Positions 16,478 to 24,442 of a DNA stretch of 64,000 nt are shown here, one piece after another. The stretch spans positions 3,596,001-3,660,000 of the forward strand of contig NZ_JACBZJ010000001.1 in the NCBI RefSeq assembly GCF_013409305.1. Reading direction: 5' to 3'. The position numbers were made by a program, and so were the translations under genes. Within the stretch, counting starts at the first letter, position 1; each line of letters starts with the position of its first letter. This stretch comes from Cellulomonas soli. GTDB taxonomy: Bacteria; Actinomycetota; Actinomycetes; Actinomycetales; Cellulomonadaceae. A model generated the notes under the pieces. The model did no database searches, was not told the origin of the DNA, and saw only the letters and a list, made by a program, of their open reading frames with translations.

Positions 16478-18136
16478 ATGAGCACCGCACCCGACCCGAG
16501 CACCGCACCCGACCCTGGCACCGCACCCGACCCGAGCACGGAGCCCGAGCAGGTCCCCGCCCCCGAGCAGGCGGCAGCACCCGTGCTCGTCGACCGGCGC
16601 GCGCAGAACAGGCGCCGCAACACCTGGATCGGTGCGGCAGCAGCCGGTGTCGCGGCCGCGGTCGTCGCCGGGGTCGTGCTCACGGCGACGCGCGGCGCCG
16701 AGCCGGCCGCGGCCGGTGACGACGCGGCGGGCGGGGCCACCTCCACGCTGACGGTCGGTCTGACGCTCGAGCCGACGAACCTCGACATCCGCACCACCTC
16801 GGGCGTCGCGCTCGACCAGGTGCTCATCGACAACGTCTACGAGGGCCTGCTGTCCCGGACCGCCGACGGCACGGTGGGCCCGGGGCTCGCCACCGAGTGG
16901 ACCGTGTCCGAGGACGCCACCACGTACACCTTCACGCTCGCCGCGGGGGCGACGTTCTCCAACGGTGACGCGCTGACCTCGCAGGACGTGGTGTGGTCGC
17001 TCGACGACCTCGTCACGTCCGAAGGTGTCGACTCCGCCCTGCTCGCCCCGGTCGCGGACGTCACGGCGCCCGACGACACGACGGTCGTGATCACGCTCAA
17101 CGCCCCTGATCCCGACCTGGAGTGGGCGCTGTCCGGCCGCGCCGGTCTCGTCCTGGACGCCGACGCGACCAACGACCGGCAGACCACGGCGATCGGTTCC
17201 GGGCCCTTCCTCCTGGACTCGTGGAAGCAGGGTGACTCGCTGACCCTCGTGGCGAACCCCGACTACTGGGGCTCCGCGCCCGCAGGTGTGGGGACCGTCG
17301 TCTTCCGCTACCTGACCGACACCAACGCGGCGATCAACGCGCTCGACTCCGGTGACCTCGACGTGCTCGCGCCCATCGACGCGATCCTCGCCGAGCAGGT
17401 GACCAGGGACGACGTCGAGCTGGTCGAGGGCGACGCGACCGACAAGTTCGTGCTCGCGTTCAACAACGCGGTCGCCCCGCTCGACGCCCTGCGGGTCCGC
17501 CAGGCCATCCGCTCCGCGATCGACCACCCCGCGCTCGTCGAGGCCCGCGGTGGCGTCGACGCCCTGCTCGGCGGTCCGATCGCCCCGGGAGATCCCGGGT
17601 ACGAGGACCTCACCGACCTCTACCCGCACGACGTCGCCAAGGCGAAGGACCTGCTCGCCCAGGCCGGCTACGCCGACGGGCTCGACCTCACGCTCACGAT
17701 CCCGTCGTTCTACGGCACGACGCTGGCCGACCTGCTCACCTCGCAGCTGGCCGAGGCGGGCATCACGCTGACCGTCGAGAGCGTGGAGTTCAGCACCTGG
17801 CTCGAGGACGTCTACACGAACAAGGACTACCAGCTGAGCATCGTCGACCACGCCGAGAGCCACGACTTCGCCAGCTGGGCCGACCCGACCTACTACTTCG
17901 CCTACGACAACGCCCAGGTCCAGGACCTCGTCGCCCAGGCGTCGGTGGCGACCTCGACGGATGCGGCTGACGACCTGCTCGCGCAGGCCGCGCGGATCGT
18001 CTCCCAGGACGCCGCCGCCGACTGGCTGACGAACTTCCGCACGCTGACCGCCGTGGCCGACTCCGTCCACGGGTTCCCCACCGACGCCATCAACTCCCGG
18101 CTCGACGTCACCGGCGTGACCGTGGACCAGGCCTGA
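16478..18136 (+). CDS. ABC importer substrate-binding protein (family 5, Opp/Dpp type)
   Basis: A 552-residue family 5 solute-binding protein, the outside receptor of the importer encoded next. GAGAGGAG precedes the ATG at 16478. The first 20 residues are a threefold STAPDP-type repeat, then a basic patch (DRRAQNRRRN) and a hydrophobic helix (about 50-71). There is no lipobox cysteine, so the protein seems to be held by an uncleaved membrane helix instead of a lipid. The mature part shows the family blocks DNVYEGLLSR, ATTYTFTLAAGATFSNG, VANPDYWG and the C-terminal lobe with AKDLLAQAGYADG. The ligand is unknown; the downstream transaminase hints at an amine or amino-acid derivative. Confidence 0.88.
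   Translation: MSTAPDPSTAPDPGTAPDPSTEPEQVPAPEQAAAPVLVDRRAQNRRRNTWIGAAAAGVAAAVVAGVVLTATRGAEPAAAGDDAAGGATSTLTVGLTLEPTNLDIRTTSGVALDQVLIDNVYEGLLSRTADGTVGPGLATEWTVSEDATTYTFTLAAGATFSNGDALTSQDVVWSLDDLVTSEGVDSALLAPVADVTAPDDTTVVITLNAPDPDLEWALSGRAGLVLDADATNDRQTTAIGSGPFLLDSWKQGDSLTLVANPDYWGSAPAGVGTVVFRYLTDTNAAINALDSGDLDVLAPIDAILAEQVTRDDVELVEGDATDKFVLAFNNAVAPLDALRVRQAIRSAIDHPALVEARGGVDALLGGPIAPGDPGYEDLTDLYPHDVAKAKDLLAQAGYADGLDLTLTIPSFYGTTLADLLTSQLAEAGITLTVESVEFSTWLEDVYTNKDYQLSIVDHAESHDFASWADPTYYFAYDNAQVQDLVAQASVATSTDAADDLLAQAARIVSQDAAADWLTNFRTLTAVADSVHGFPTDAINSRLDVTGVTVDQA
16481..16534. repeat. Three 18-bp repeats at the start of the binding-protein gene
   Basis: Three 18-bp units (agcaccgcacccgacccg and two near copies) encode the STAPDP repeats of the cytoplasmic N-terminus. 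Confidence 0.75.
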
Positions 18137-18139
18137 CCT

Positions 18140-19102
18140 GTGGCCCTCTACGTCCTGCGCCGGCTCGGGCTCTTCGTCCTCGGGCTGCTCGTCACCAGCG
18201 CGATCGTGTTCGGCGTGCTGCGCGTGCTGCCCGGGGACGTCGCCCAGGTCATCGGAGGCGTCAAGGCCACACCCGAGCAGATCGACGCGATCCGCGAGGC
18301 GTACGGACTGGACCAGCCCCTGCTCAGCCAGTACCTGCACTGGCTGGGCGGGCTGGTCCGGTTCGACCTCGGGGACTCGCTGCTCACGGGCACCCCCATC
18401 GGCTCCGAGCTCGCGGAGAAGCTGTCGGTGACCATCCCGCTGTGCGTGCTCGGCCTGAGCGTCGCGATCCTGCTCGGCGTCCCGCTCGGTGTCTGGTCCG
18501 GGCTGCGCCACCGGCGTGCCTCCGGGGTCGCCGTCAGTGCCGGCGCGCAGGCGGTCGCCGCGGTCCCCGTCCTGTGGGCGGGTCTGCTGCTGGTAGTGCT
18601 GCTCGGCAAGGGCGTCGGGCTCGTCCCCGTGCTGCCCAGCCAGGGGTTCCCCCGCGACGGCTGGGCGCAGCCCGGCGCCGCGCTGTCCGCCCTGATCCTG
18701 CCCGCCCTCACCATCGGCATCGTCGAGGGTGCCGTCATCCTGCGCTTCGTCCGCTCGGCGATCCTCGAGGCCCTCCCGCAGGAGTACATCCGGACGGCCG
18801 CCGCCAAGGGCCTGACCCGCACCCAGGCCGTCCTGCGGCACGGGCTGCCCAACGCCTCGCTCGCCGTGCTGTCCGTCATCGCCCTGCAGGCGGCCTCCCT
18901 GGTCACGGGCGCGGTCCTCGTCGAGGCGCTGTTCGCCCTGCCCGGCATGGGTCGCATGCTGGCCGACGACGTGGGCCAGCGGGACCTGGTCAAGGTGCAG
19001 AGCGAGGTCCTGCTGCTCACCGGGCTCGTCCTGCTCATCGGGCTCCTCGTCGACGTCACGCACCGCGTCATCGACCCCCGTCAGCGCAGGGCCGCCGCAT
19101 GA
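18140..19102 (+). CDS. ABC importer permease, DppB-like
   Basis: A 320-residue inner-membrane permease. The GTG start lies 3 nt after the binding-protein stop. The N-terminal helix (YVLRRLGLFVLGLLVTS) and the following GGVKATPEQIDAIREAYGLDQPL segment are typical of DppB/OppB proteins. Six hydrophobic segments can be counted. The ATPase-contacting EAA-like loop is EYIRTAAAKGLTRTQAVLRHGLPNA. It pairs with the next permease to form the channel. The stop overlaps the next start (ATGA). Confidence 0.92.
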   Translation: MALYVLRRLGLFVLGLLVTSAIVFGVLRVLPGDVAQVIGGVKATPEQIDAIREAYGLDQPLLSQYLHWLGGLVRFDLGDSLLTGTPIGSELAEKLSVTIPLCVLGLSVAILLGVPLGVWSGLRHRRASGVAVSAGAQAVAAVPVLWAGLLLVVLLGKGVGLVPVLPSQGFPRDGWAQPGAALSALILPALTIGIVEGAVILRFVRSAILEALPQEYIRTAAAKGLTRTQAVLRHGLPNASLAVLSVIALQAASLVTGAVLVEALFALPGMGRMLADDVGQRDLVKVQSEVLLLTGLVLLIGLLVDVTHRVIDPRQRRAAA

Positions 19103-20127
19103 GGCTCCTGCGCGCGCTCCTGCGCCGGCCCGGCGGCGCCTTCGGCCTCACGGTCGTGGTCGCCGTGCTCCTGGCCGCCGCGCTCTCGCTCGTGTGGACA
19201 CCCCACCCGCTCCTGGCCGCCGACGCCTCCGCGGCCTGGCAGGGTCCCTCGCTCACCCACCTGCTCGGCACCGACCGGATCGGCCGCGACGTCGCCTCGT
19301 GGTTGCTCGCAGGCTCGCGCACCACGGTCGTCGTGGTCCTCGCATCCACGGTGGTCGCCGCGGCGATCGGGCTTCCGCTCGCCGCCCTGGGCGGCCTCCT
19401 GCCCCCACGCTGGGCGGAACCCGTCGTCGTGCTCGTCGACGTCCTCGTCGCGTTCCCCGTGCTGCTGCTCGCGATGCTCCTGGCGGCACCGTTCGGCGGC
19501 TCCCTGCTCGTCGTCGTCATCGCCGTCGGGTTCGGCACGGGGGTCAACGTCGCCCGGGTCACCCGCCCCGACGTGGTGCGCATCAACGCCTCCGACATCA
19601 CCCTCGCCGCGAGGGCCGCAGGCGTCGGTGCCCTGGGTCGTCTGCGCCAGCACGTGCTGCCGGGCATCAGCCCCGTCCTCATCGTGCAGCTGTCCACCGC
19701 CGCGGGCACCGCCATCCTCGCCGAGGCGGGGCTGACGTACCTCGGCTACGGCGCACCGGCATCGACACCCTCCTGGGGGCGTTCGCTCGCCGACGCCCAG
19801 GCCTACGTCGGTGTCGCACCGCTGTCCGTCGTCTGGCCCGGGTTGACCATCGCCGTCACGGTGCTGGCGCTGAACCTGCTCGGCGACGCCCTGCGCGAGG
19901 TCACCGACCCCCGGCTCCGCCGTGGACGCGTCCCGGCCGAGGTGCCCGCACCCGGTGCGGAGCCGCCGCTCCTCGTGCCCGAAGGCGTCCTCGTGCCCGA
20001 CCTGAGCCGACCCGAGCTGAGCAGACCCGACCTGAGCAGACCCGACCTGAGCAGACCCGACCTGAGCAGACCCGACCTGAGCAGACCACGGCGGACGGAG
20101 GTGACCCATGGCGCTCGAGGTGCGTGA
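19099..20127 (+). CDS. ABC importer permease, DppC-like, with repeat tail
   Basis: A 342-residue permease starting at the ATG that overlaps the previous stop. It contains the DppC signature LLGTDRIGRDVASWLLAGSRT and the EAA-type loop DITLAARAAGVGALGRLRQHVLP. The transmembrane part ends near residue 275 (EVTDPRLRRG). Beyond it a non-conserved tail carries six copies of the pentapeptide PDLSR (one with Glu for Asp), encoded by a 15-bp tandem repeat. The last 20 bases overlap the start of the ATPase gene, whose ribosome site lies inside this tail. The tail is unusual for the family and its role is unknown. Confidence 0.9.
   Translation: MRLLRALLRRPGGAFGLTVVVAVLLAAALSLVWTPHPLLAADASAAWQGPSLTHLLGTDRIGRDVASWLLAGSRTTVVVVLASTVVAAAIGLPLAALGGLLPPRWAEPVVVLVDVLVAFPVLLLAMLLAAPFGGSLLVVVIAVGFGTGVNVARVTRPDVVRINASDITLAARAAGVGALGRLRQHVLPGISPVLIVQLSTAAGTAILAEAGLTYLGYGAPASTPSWGRSLADAQAYVGVAPLSVVWPGLTIAVTVLALNLLGDALREVTDPRLRRGRVPAEVPAPGAEPPLLVPEGVLVPDLSRPELSRPDLSRPDLSRPDLSRPDLSRPRRTEVTHGARGA
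19996..20085. repeat. Six 15-bp tandem repeats in the permease 3' end
   Basis: Six consecutive 15-bp units based on cccgacctgagcaga, the last four identical, encode (PDLSR)6. The array ends 11 bp before the Shine-Dalgarno site of the next gene. Confidence 0.9.
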
Positions 20128-20896
20128 CCTCGTCGTGCAGATCGGCGGGCGCACGGTCGTCGACGGCGTCTCGTTCACGCTCGAGGCGGGGGAGCGGCTC
20201 GGCGTGATCGGCGAGTCCGGCTCCGGCAAGTCGCTGACCATGCTGGCCGTGCTCGGCCTGCTGCCCGACGGCGCCCGGGCCACCGGGAGCATCCGGTGGG
20301 AGAGACGCGAGCTCCTCGGGATCGACGAGCATGCGCTCGCCTCCGTCCGCGGGCGCGAGATCGGCATCGTCTTCCAGGAGCCGAGCACCGCCCTGGACCC
20401 GATCCGCACGGTCGGCAACCAGATCGCCGAACCGCTGCGCATCCACTACGGCCTGCCCCGGCGCGAGGCCCGGCAGCACGCCGTCCGGCTCGCCTCGAGC
20501 GTCGCGCTCCCGGACCCCGGACAGCTCGTGCGGCGCTACCCGCACCAGCTGTCCGGCGGCCAGCGACAGCGCGTCGCGATCGCCATGGCGTTGGCTGCCG
20601 GCCCGCGCCTGCTCATCGCGGACGAACCGACGACCGCGCTCGACGTCACGGTGCAGCGCGGTGTCATCGAGCTGTTCGACGAGCTCGTCGAGGCGTCCGG
20701 TCTCTCGTTGGTGTTCGTCACCCACGACATCGCGCTGCTCGCGCAGATGGGCGGCGACGCCCTGGTCATGGCGGACGGACGGGTCGTGGAGCGGGGACCG
20801 GTCGCGAGCCTGGTGCACGCGCCGACCCATCCCGTGGCCCGCGAGCTCGCACGGGCCGCCCTGGCCACGGGCTGGTCCCCGGCGGTGCACGCATGA
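20108..20896 (+). CDS. ABC importer ATPase, DppD-like
   Basis: A 262-residue nucleotide-binding subunit. GGAGGTGA stands 3 nt before the ATG. The Walker A is GESGSGKS, the Q-loop FQEPSTALDP, the signature LSGGQRQRVAIAMAL and Walker B LLIADEPTTALD, with the switch histidine in VFVTHD. The ALDPIRTVGNQIAEPL segment is typical of oligopeptide-type ATPases. It lacks most of the C-terminal OppD extension, making it short for the family. It acts with the next ATPase as a heterodimer powering import. Confidence 0.93.
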   Translation: MALEVRDLVVQIGGRTVVDGVSFTLEAGERLGVIGESGSGKSLTMLAVLGLLPDGARATGSIRWERRELLGIDEHALASVRGREIGIVFQEPSTALDPIRTVGNQIAEPLRIHYGLPRREARQHAVRLASSVALPDPGQLVRRYPHQLSGGQRQRVAIAMALAAGPRLLIADEPTTALDVTVQRGVIELFDELVEASGLSLVFVTHDIALLAQMGGDALVMADGRVVERGPVASLVHAPTHPVARELARAALATGWSPAVHA

Positions 20897-21687
20897 CCGC
20901 CCTGCTGACCGGCCGCGCCATCAGTCGCCGCTACCTGCTGCCGCGCACGAGCCTGCGCGGGCCCGCGCCCGTCCGGGAGGCCCTCGTGGGCGTCGACATC
21001 GACATCGACGAGCACGAGACCGTCGCGATCATCGGCGAGTCCGGCTCCGGCAAGTCGACGCTCGTGCGCATCCTGCTCGGCCTGGATGCGGCCACCTCGG
21101 GGCAGGTGCGCTTCGGCGGACGCGAGGTGACCCCCGGTCCGGCGTCCCGGACGCGGTGGCTGCGGCGTGAGACGGGCATCGTGCTGCAGGACCCGTACGC
21201 GTCCCTCGACCCGCGCCGCACCGTCGGGCACGCGGTCGGCCAGCCCTTGCGGGCCCTGCGGGTCCCGGGCGACCACGACCGCCAGGTCGCGCAGGTGCTC
21301 GAACGGGTCGGCCTGCACGCCTGGCGCGCCCGTCAGTACCCGCACGAGCTGTCCGGCGGTCAGCGGCAGCGGGTCGCGCTGGCTCGGGCGATCGTGCACG
21401 GTCCACGCCTGCTGGTCGGCGACGAGCCGTTGAGCGCGCTGGACGTCACGATCCGCGCGCAGGTGCTCGACCTCCTGCGCGAGCTGCACGAGGAGCGGGG
21501 CATGGGCGTGGTGCTCGTCAGCCACGACATCGGTCTCGTGCAGCACCTGGCCGCACGCGTGCACGTCCTGCACGACGGTCGCGTCGTCGAGCACGGCCCG
21601 GCCGAGACGGTCCTGACCGCCCCGGCAGCCGCCTACACCCGCGAGCTGCTCGCCGCGGTCCCACGGATCCCTGCACCCACGCCCTGA
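20893..21687 (+). CDS. ABC importer ATPase, DppF-like
   Basis: A 264-residue second ATPase; the ATG overlaps the previous stop (ATGA). Walker A GESGSGKST, Q-loop LQDPYASLDPRRTV, signature LSGGQRQRVALARAI, Walker B LLVGDEPLSALD and the H-loop VLVSHD are all intact. The ASLDPRRTVG segment is the OppF/DppF hallmark. It completes the five-subunit importer. Confidence 0.93.
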   Translation: MTALLTGRAISRRYLLPRTSLRGPAPVREALVGVDIDIDEHETVAIIGESGSGKSTLVRILLGLDAATSGQVRFGGREVTPGPASRTRWLRRETGIVLQDPYASLDPRRTVGHAVGQPLRALRVPGDHDRQVAQVLERVGLHAWRARQYPHELSGGQRQRVALARAIVHGPRLLVGDEPLSALDVTIRAQVLDLLRELHEERGMGVVLVSHDIGLVQHLAARVHVLHDGRVVEHGPAETVLTAPAAAYTRELLAAVPRIPAPTP

Positions 21688-21731
21688 GCCGCACCCCTCC
21701 GCCCCCCGGCGGCTGAACGGAAGGAAGCACG

Positions 21732-22388
21732 ATGGCACACGTACCCCTGGTCACCCGCGACGACCTCGACGAGGAAGGACGGCGCCGCTGGGACGCCGAG
21801 GTCGAACGATCGGGTGCCGACCCGACGCACATGAAGCGGGCCCTGCTCAACCACCTGCCGTCCTACGACACGCTGATGGACTGGTACCCGCTGTACGCGC
21901 AGGTCGAGCAGTTCACGGGTGCACGCGGCGCGGTCGTCTACTCGTTCGCGATCTCCACGGAGAACGAGTGCCTGCTGTGCACCACGTACTTCCGGCGGTC
22001 CTTGAAGAACCGGGGCGAGGACATCAACGGCCGCGACCTGGACCCTGTCGAGGAGGACCTGGCCGCGTTCGGCCGGTCGATCGCCTCGGCGCACCGGGCT
22101 GACCGGGCCTTGGTCGGGCGGCTGCGTGAGCGGTACGGCGCCGAGGGCCTGGTGGCGCTCGTCGGGTTCGGGATCCTCATGATCGGGAACAACATCGTCA
22201 ACTCGTTCCTCGAGGTCGAGCTCGACCCGGGTCTGCGCGACCTGGCCGACGAGCTGGCCGCCCAGGCCGCCGCCGAGCTGGCCGAGCACGAGCGCACGCA
22301 CGCCGTGCCGGCGCTCGTGCCGGCGATCGTGCCGGCGATCGTGCCGGCGATCGTGGTGGAGCCGGCGACCTCGGGAGCGTCGGCATGA
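21732..22388 (+). CDS. AhpD-like carboxymuconolactone-decarboxylase (CMD) family protein
   Basis: A 218-residue all-helical protein with GGAAGGA before the ATG. The core SFAISTENECLLCTTYFRR carries a redox CxxC pair (Cys80, Cys83) in the AhpD position. The histidine that follows the pair in AhpD (four residues after the second Cys) is a phenylalanine here (Phe87). AhpD enzymes reduce peroxides or their partner enzymes with thiols; CMD relatives also occur in uptake and catabolic operons. The C-terminus ends in a fourfold VPAI/VPAL repeat from a 12-bp DNA repeat. The gene is coupled to the transaminase (ATGA) and follows the ATPase by 44 bp. It might detoxify a by-product or act on the imported compound. 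Confidence 0.8.
   Translation: MAHVPLVTRDDLDEEGRRRWDAEVERSGADPTHMKRALLNHLPSYDTLMDWYPLYAQVEQFTGARGAVVYSFAISTENECLLCTTYFRRSLKNRGEDINGRDLDPVEEDLAAFGRSIASAHRADRALVGRLRERYGAEGLVALVGFGILMIGNNIVNSFLEVELDPGLRDLADELAAQAAAELAEHERTHAVPALVPAIVPAIVPAIVVEPATSGASA
22305..22352. repeat. Four 12-bp repeats at the CMD gene 3' end
   Basis: One gtgccggcgctc unit and three identical gtgccggcgatc units encode VPAL-(VPAI)3 near the C-terminus. Confidence 0.85.
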
Positions 22389-23839
22389 CCGCCGTCGACG
22401 CGACGACCCCGCCGTCGACCGCGCCCACCGAGGCCTCTTCCGCCCAAGCCCCGGTCACGGGCGCCGGGGTCACGCGCAAGGGCACCCCCCGGGAGGTGGC
22501 CGCGGGCCGCCACCTGTGGGGCCACTTCACGCGGCAGGACGCCTGGGACCGCGGCGAGGTGACGACCATCGTGAGGGCCGAGGGGGAGTACCTCTGGGAC
22601 CAGAACGGCCACCGGTTGTTCGACGGCCTCTCGGGTCTGTTCGTCGTGCAGGTCGGTCACGGTCGCCACGAGCTCGCCGAGGCCGCGGCGAAGCAGGCGC
22701 GCGATCTGGCGTTCTTCCCGGTGTGGGGATACGCGCACACGCCCGGCATCGATCTCGCGGAGCGCCTGGCGGACTATGCGCCGGGAGACCTGAACCACGT
22801 CTTCTACACGACGGGCGGCAGCGAGGCGGTCGAGACGGCGTGGAAGCTCGCCAAGCAGTACTGGCAGCTGGTCGGCAAGCCCGGCAAGCGCAAGGTCCTC
22901 TCGCGTGACGGTGCCTACCACGGCACCACGCACGGCGCGCTGTCGCTGACCCGGATCGGCGGCTACCAGGCGCCGTACACCCCGCTCGTCGAGGGGGCCT
23001 CGCAGGTGCCCAACACGAACGCCTACCGGTCGCAGCCGCAGTTCTGGGACGACCAGGTCGCCTACGGACGGTGGGCCGCCGACGAGGTGGAGCGACAGAT
23101 CCTCGCCGAGGGGCCGGACACGGTCGCCGCGCTCTTCGTCGAGCCGGTCCAGAACTCCGGCGGCTGCTTCGTCCCTCCGCCGGGGTACTTCGCGCGGGTC
23201 CGGGAGATCTGCGACCGGTACGACGTGCTGCTGGTCTCGGACGAGGTGATCTGCGCGTACGGGCGCACGGGCGGCATCTTCGCCTCCGCGGACCTCGGCT
23301 ACGTGCCCGACATCATCACCTCGTCCAAGGGCCTGACCTCGGGCTACTCGCCGATCGGGGCCGTGCTGGTCTCCGATCGCGTCTACGAGCCGTACCGCAG
23401 GGGGGAGGCGGTCTTCACCCACGGCTACACGTTCGGCGGGCACCCGGTGTCGTCCGCCGTGGCGTTGGCGAACCTGGACATCCTCGAGCGCGAGGGCCTG
23501 GTGGACCGGGTCCGCACGCTCGGGCCGGCCTTCAAGGCGACGCTCGAGCGTCTGTACGACATCCCGATCGTCGGCGACGTACGGGGCGCCGGCTACTTCC
23601 TCGGCCTCGAGCTGACCCGCGACCCGGCGACCCGGGAGCGCTTCACGGAGAAGGAGTCCGACCGGCTGCGGGCCTTCCTCAACCCGGCGCTCTACGAGGC
23701 GGGCCTGTACTGCCGTGCCGACGACCGCGGCGACGTGGTCATCCAGCTCGCCCCGCCGCTCACCTCGGGCCAGGCCGAGTTCGACCTCATCGAGTCGATC
23801 CTGCGTGACGTGCTGGTCCGGGCGGCGAGCCGCCTCTGA
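22385..23839 (+). CDS. Class III (omega) aminotransferase
   Basis: A 484-residue PLP enzyme of the class III family, which moves amino groups from non-alpha amines or omega-amino acids to pyruvate or a keto acid. The cofactor pocket is visible: GGSEAVETAWK, the DGAYHGTTHGA aromatic/Gly segment, the aspartate in VSDEVICAYGRTG (Asp286) and the PLP lysine in SSKGLTSGYSPIG (Lys315). The FVVQVGHGRHEL and WGYAHTPG blocks resemble omega-amino-acid:pyruvate transaminases. The ATG overlaps the CMD stop. As the last gene of the importer operon it probably starts breakdown of the imported amine. A strong hairpin follows. Confidence 0.9.
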   Translation: MTAVDATTPPSTAPTEASSAQAPVTGAGVTRKGTPREVAAGRHLWGHFTRQDAWDRGEVTTIVRAEGEYLWDQNGHRLFDGLSGLFVVQVGHGRHELAEAAAKQARDLAFFPVWGYAHTPGIDLAERLADYAPGDLNHVFYTTGGSEAVETAWKLAKQYWQLVGKPGKRKVLSRDGAYHGTTHGALSLTRIGGYQAPYTPLVEGASQVPNTNAYRSQPQFWDDQVAYGRWAADEVERQILAEGPDTVAALFVEPVQNSGGCFVPPPGYFARVREICDRYDVLLVSDEVICAYGRTGGIFASADLGYVPDIITSSKGLTSGYSPIGAVLVSDRVYEPYRRGEAVFTHGYTFGGHPVSSAVALANLDILEREGLVDRVRTLGPAFKATLERLYDIPIVGDVRGAGYFLGLELTRDPATRERFTEKESDRLRAFLNPALYEAGLYCRADDRGDVVIQLAPPLTSGQAEFDLIESILRDVLVRAASRL

Positions 23840-23857
23840 CGTCGGTGGTGGAGGCAG

Positions 23858-23895
23858 GGCCGGCGAGGCGCCAGGAAGGTCGCGCCTCGCCGGCC
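23858..23895. terminator. Hairpin between convergent genes
   Basis: A perfect 14-bp stem (ggccggcgaggcgc / gcgcctcgccggcc) lies between the transaminase stop and the end of the marR gene. It can serve both strands; there is no T-tract, as is usual at this GC content. Confidence 0.75.
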
Positions 23896-23900
23896 GCCGA

Positions 23901-24368
23901 TCAGTCCTCGGTGAGGTCGTCGCCGTGCCTGAGGAGCAGGCGGTCGAGGAGGTGATCGAGCTGCCCGCGCTCGCCCTCGTCGAGGGGCGCGAGCAGGTCG
24001 CGCTGCGCCTCGGCGACCTCCGCATCCAGTCGTGCGAGGAGGGTCAGCCCGGCGTCGGTCGACGTGATGACGTTGCGCCGGCGGTCCGTGGGGTCGCCTG
24101 CGCGGTCGAGCAGCTCCCGACGCAGGAGCGCGGTCACGGCGTCGACCACGTCGGCGCGGTCGAGGCCCGCGCGGTCGGCCAGCTGCGCCTGGCTGCTCGG
24201 GCCCGCCTCGGCGAGCGCGGCGAGCAGCCGGTACTGGCGCCCGGTGACGCCCTCGGCCCCGAGCCGGGCGGCTACGAGGTCGTGCGCGCGCCGGTTGACG
24301 AGGCCGAGCCGCCAGCTCGTGAGGTGTCGTACCCGCTCCGGGGCGCCGAGTGGGGCATCGCTGTGCAC
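23901..24368 (-). CDS. MarR-family transcriptional regulator
   Basis: A 155-residue winged-helix protein. The recognition region SQAQLADRAGLDRADVVDAVTALLRREL and the wing DRAGDPTDRRRNVITSTDAG with the conserved DxxDRR motif mark a MarR protein. The GTG at 24368 has no Shine-Dalgarno site. A TACCCT -10 ends 6 nt before it and TTGGCG stands 17 bp further up, so the transcript is probably leaderless. One of two palindromes in the intergenic region covers that -35, which suggests autorepression. It is divergent from a second MarR-like gene. Confidence 0.85.
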   Translation of the reverse strand: MHSDAPLGAPERVRHLTSWRLGLVNRRAHDLVAARLGAEGVTGRQYRLLAALAEAGPSSQAQLADRAGLDRADVVDAVTALLRRELLDRAGDPTDRRRNVITSTDAGLTLLARLDAEVAEAQRDLLAPLDEGERGQLDHLLDRLLLRHGDDLTED

Positions 24369-24374
24369 GCGCCC

Positions 24375-24403
24375 AGGGTAGCCGACATCGTTGGTGCCGC
24401 CAA
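24375..24403 (-). promoter_or_regulatory. Predicted promoter of the marR gene (leaderless)
   Basis: On the minus strand TTGGCG (24398-24403) and TACCCT (24375-24380) are separated by exactly 17 bp, and the GTG start follows after 6 nt. Confidence 0.55.
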
Positions 24404-24405
24404 CG
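24389..24405. promoter_or_regulatory. Palindromic operator 1
   Basis: The sequence cgttggtgccgccaacg has arms CGTTGG/CCAACG. It overlaps the predicted -35 of the minus-strand marR gene. Confidence 0.65.
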
Positions 24406-24413
24406 AATGATAC

Positions 24414-24430
24414 TGTTGGTGACACCAACG
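24414..24430. promoter_or_regulatory. Palindromic operator 2
   Basis: The sequence tgttggtgacaccaacg has a 7-bp perfect arm (GTTGGTG/CACCAAC). It lies between a GATACT element (24409-24414) and the AAAGGAG ribosome site of the plus-strand gene, 25 bp centre to centre from operator 1. Confidence 0.65.
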
Positions 24431-24442
24431 AAAGGAGCACTC

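Noticed and set aside
16439..19063. Long minus-strand open frame over the importer genes
   Set aside because: Low-complexity Gly/Asp/Val composition, no start signals, and it covers two clearly conserved transporter genes on the plus strand.
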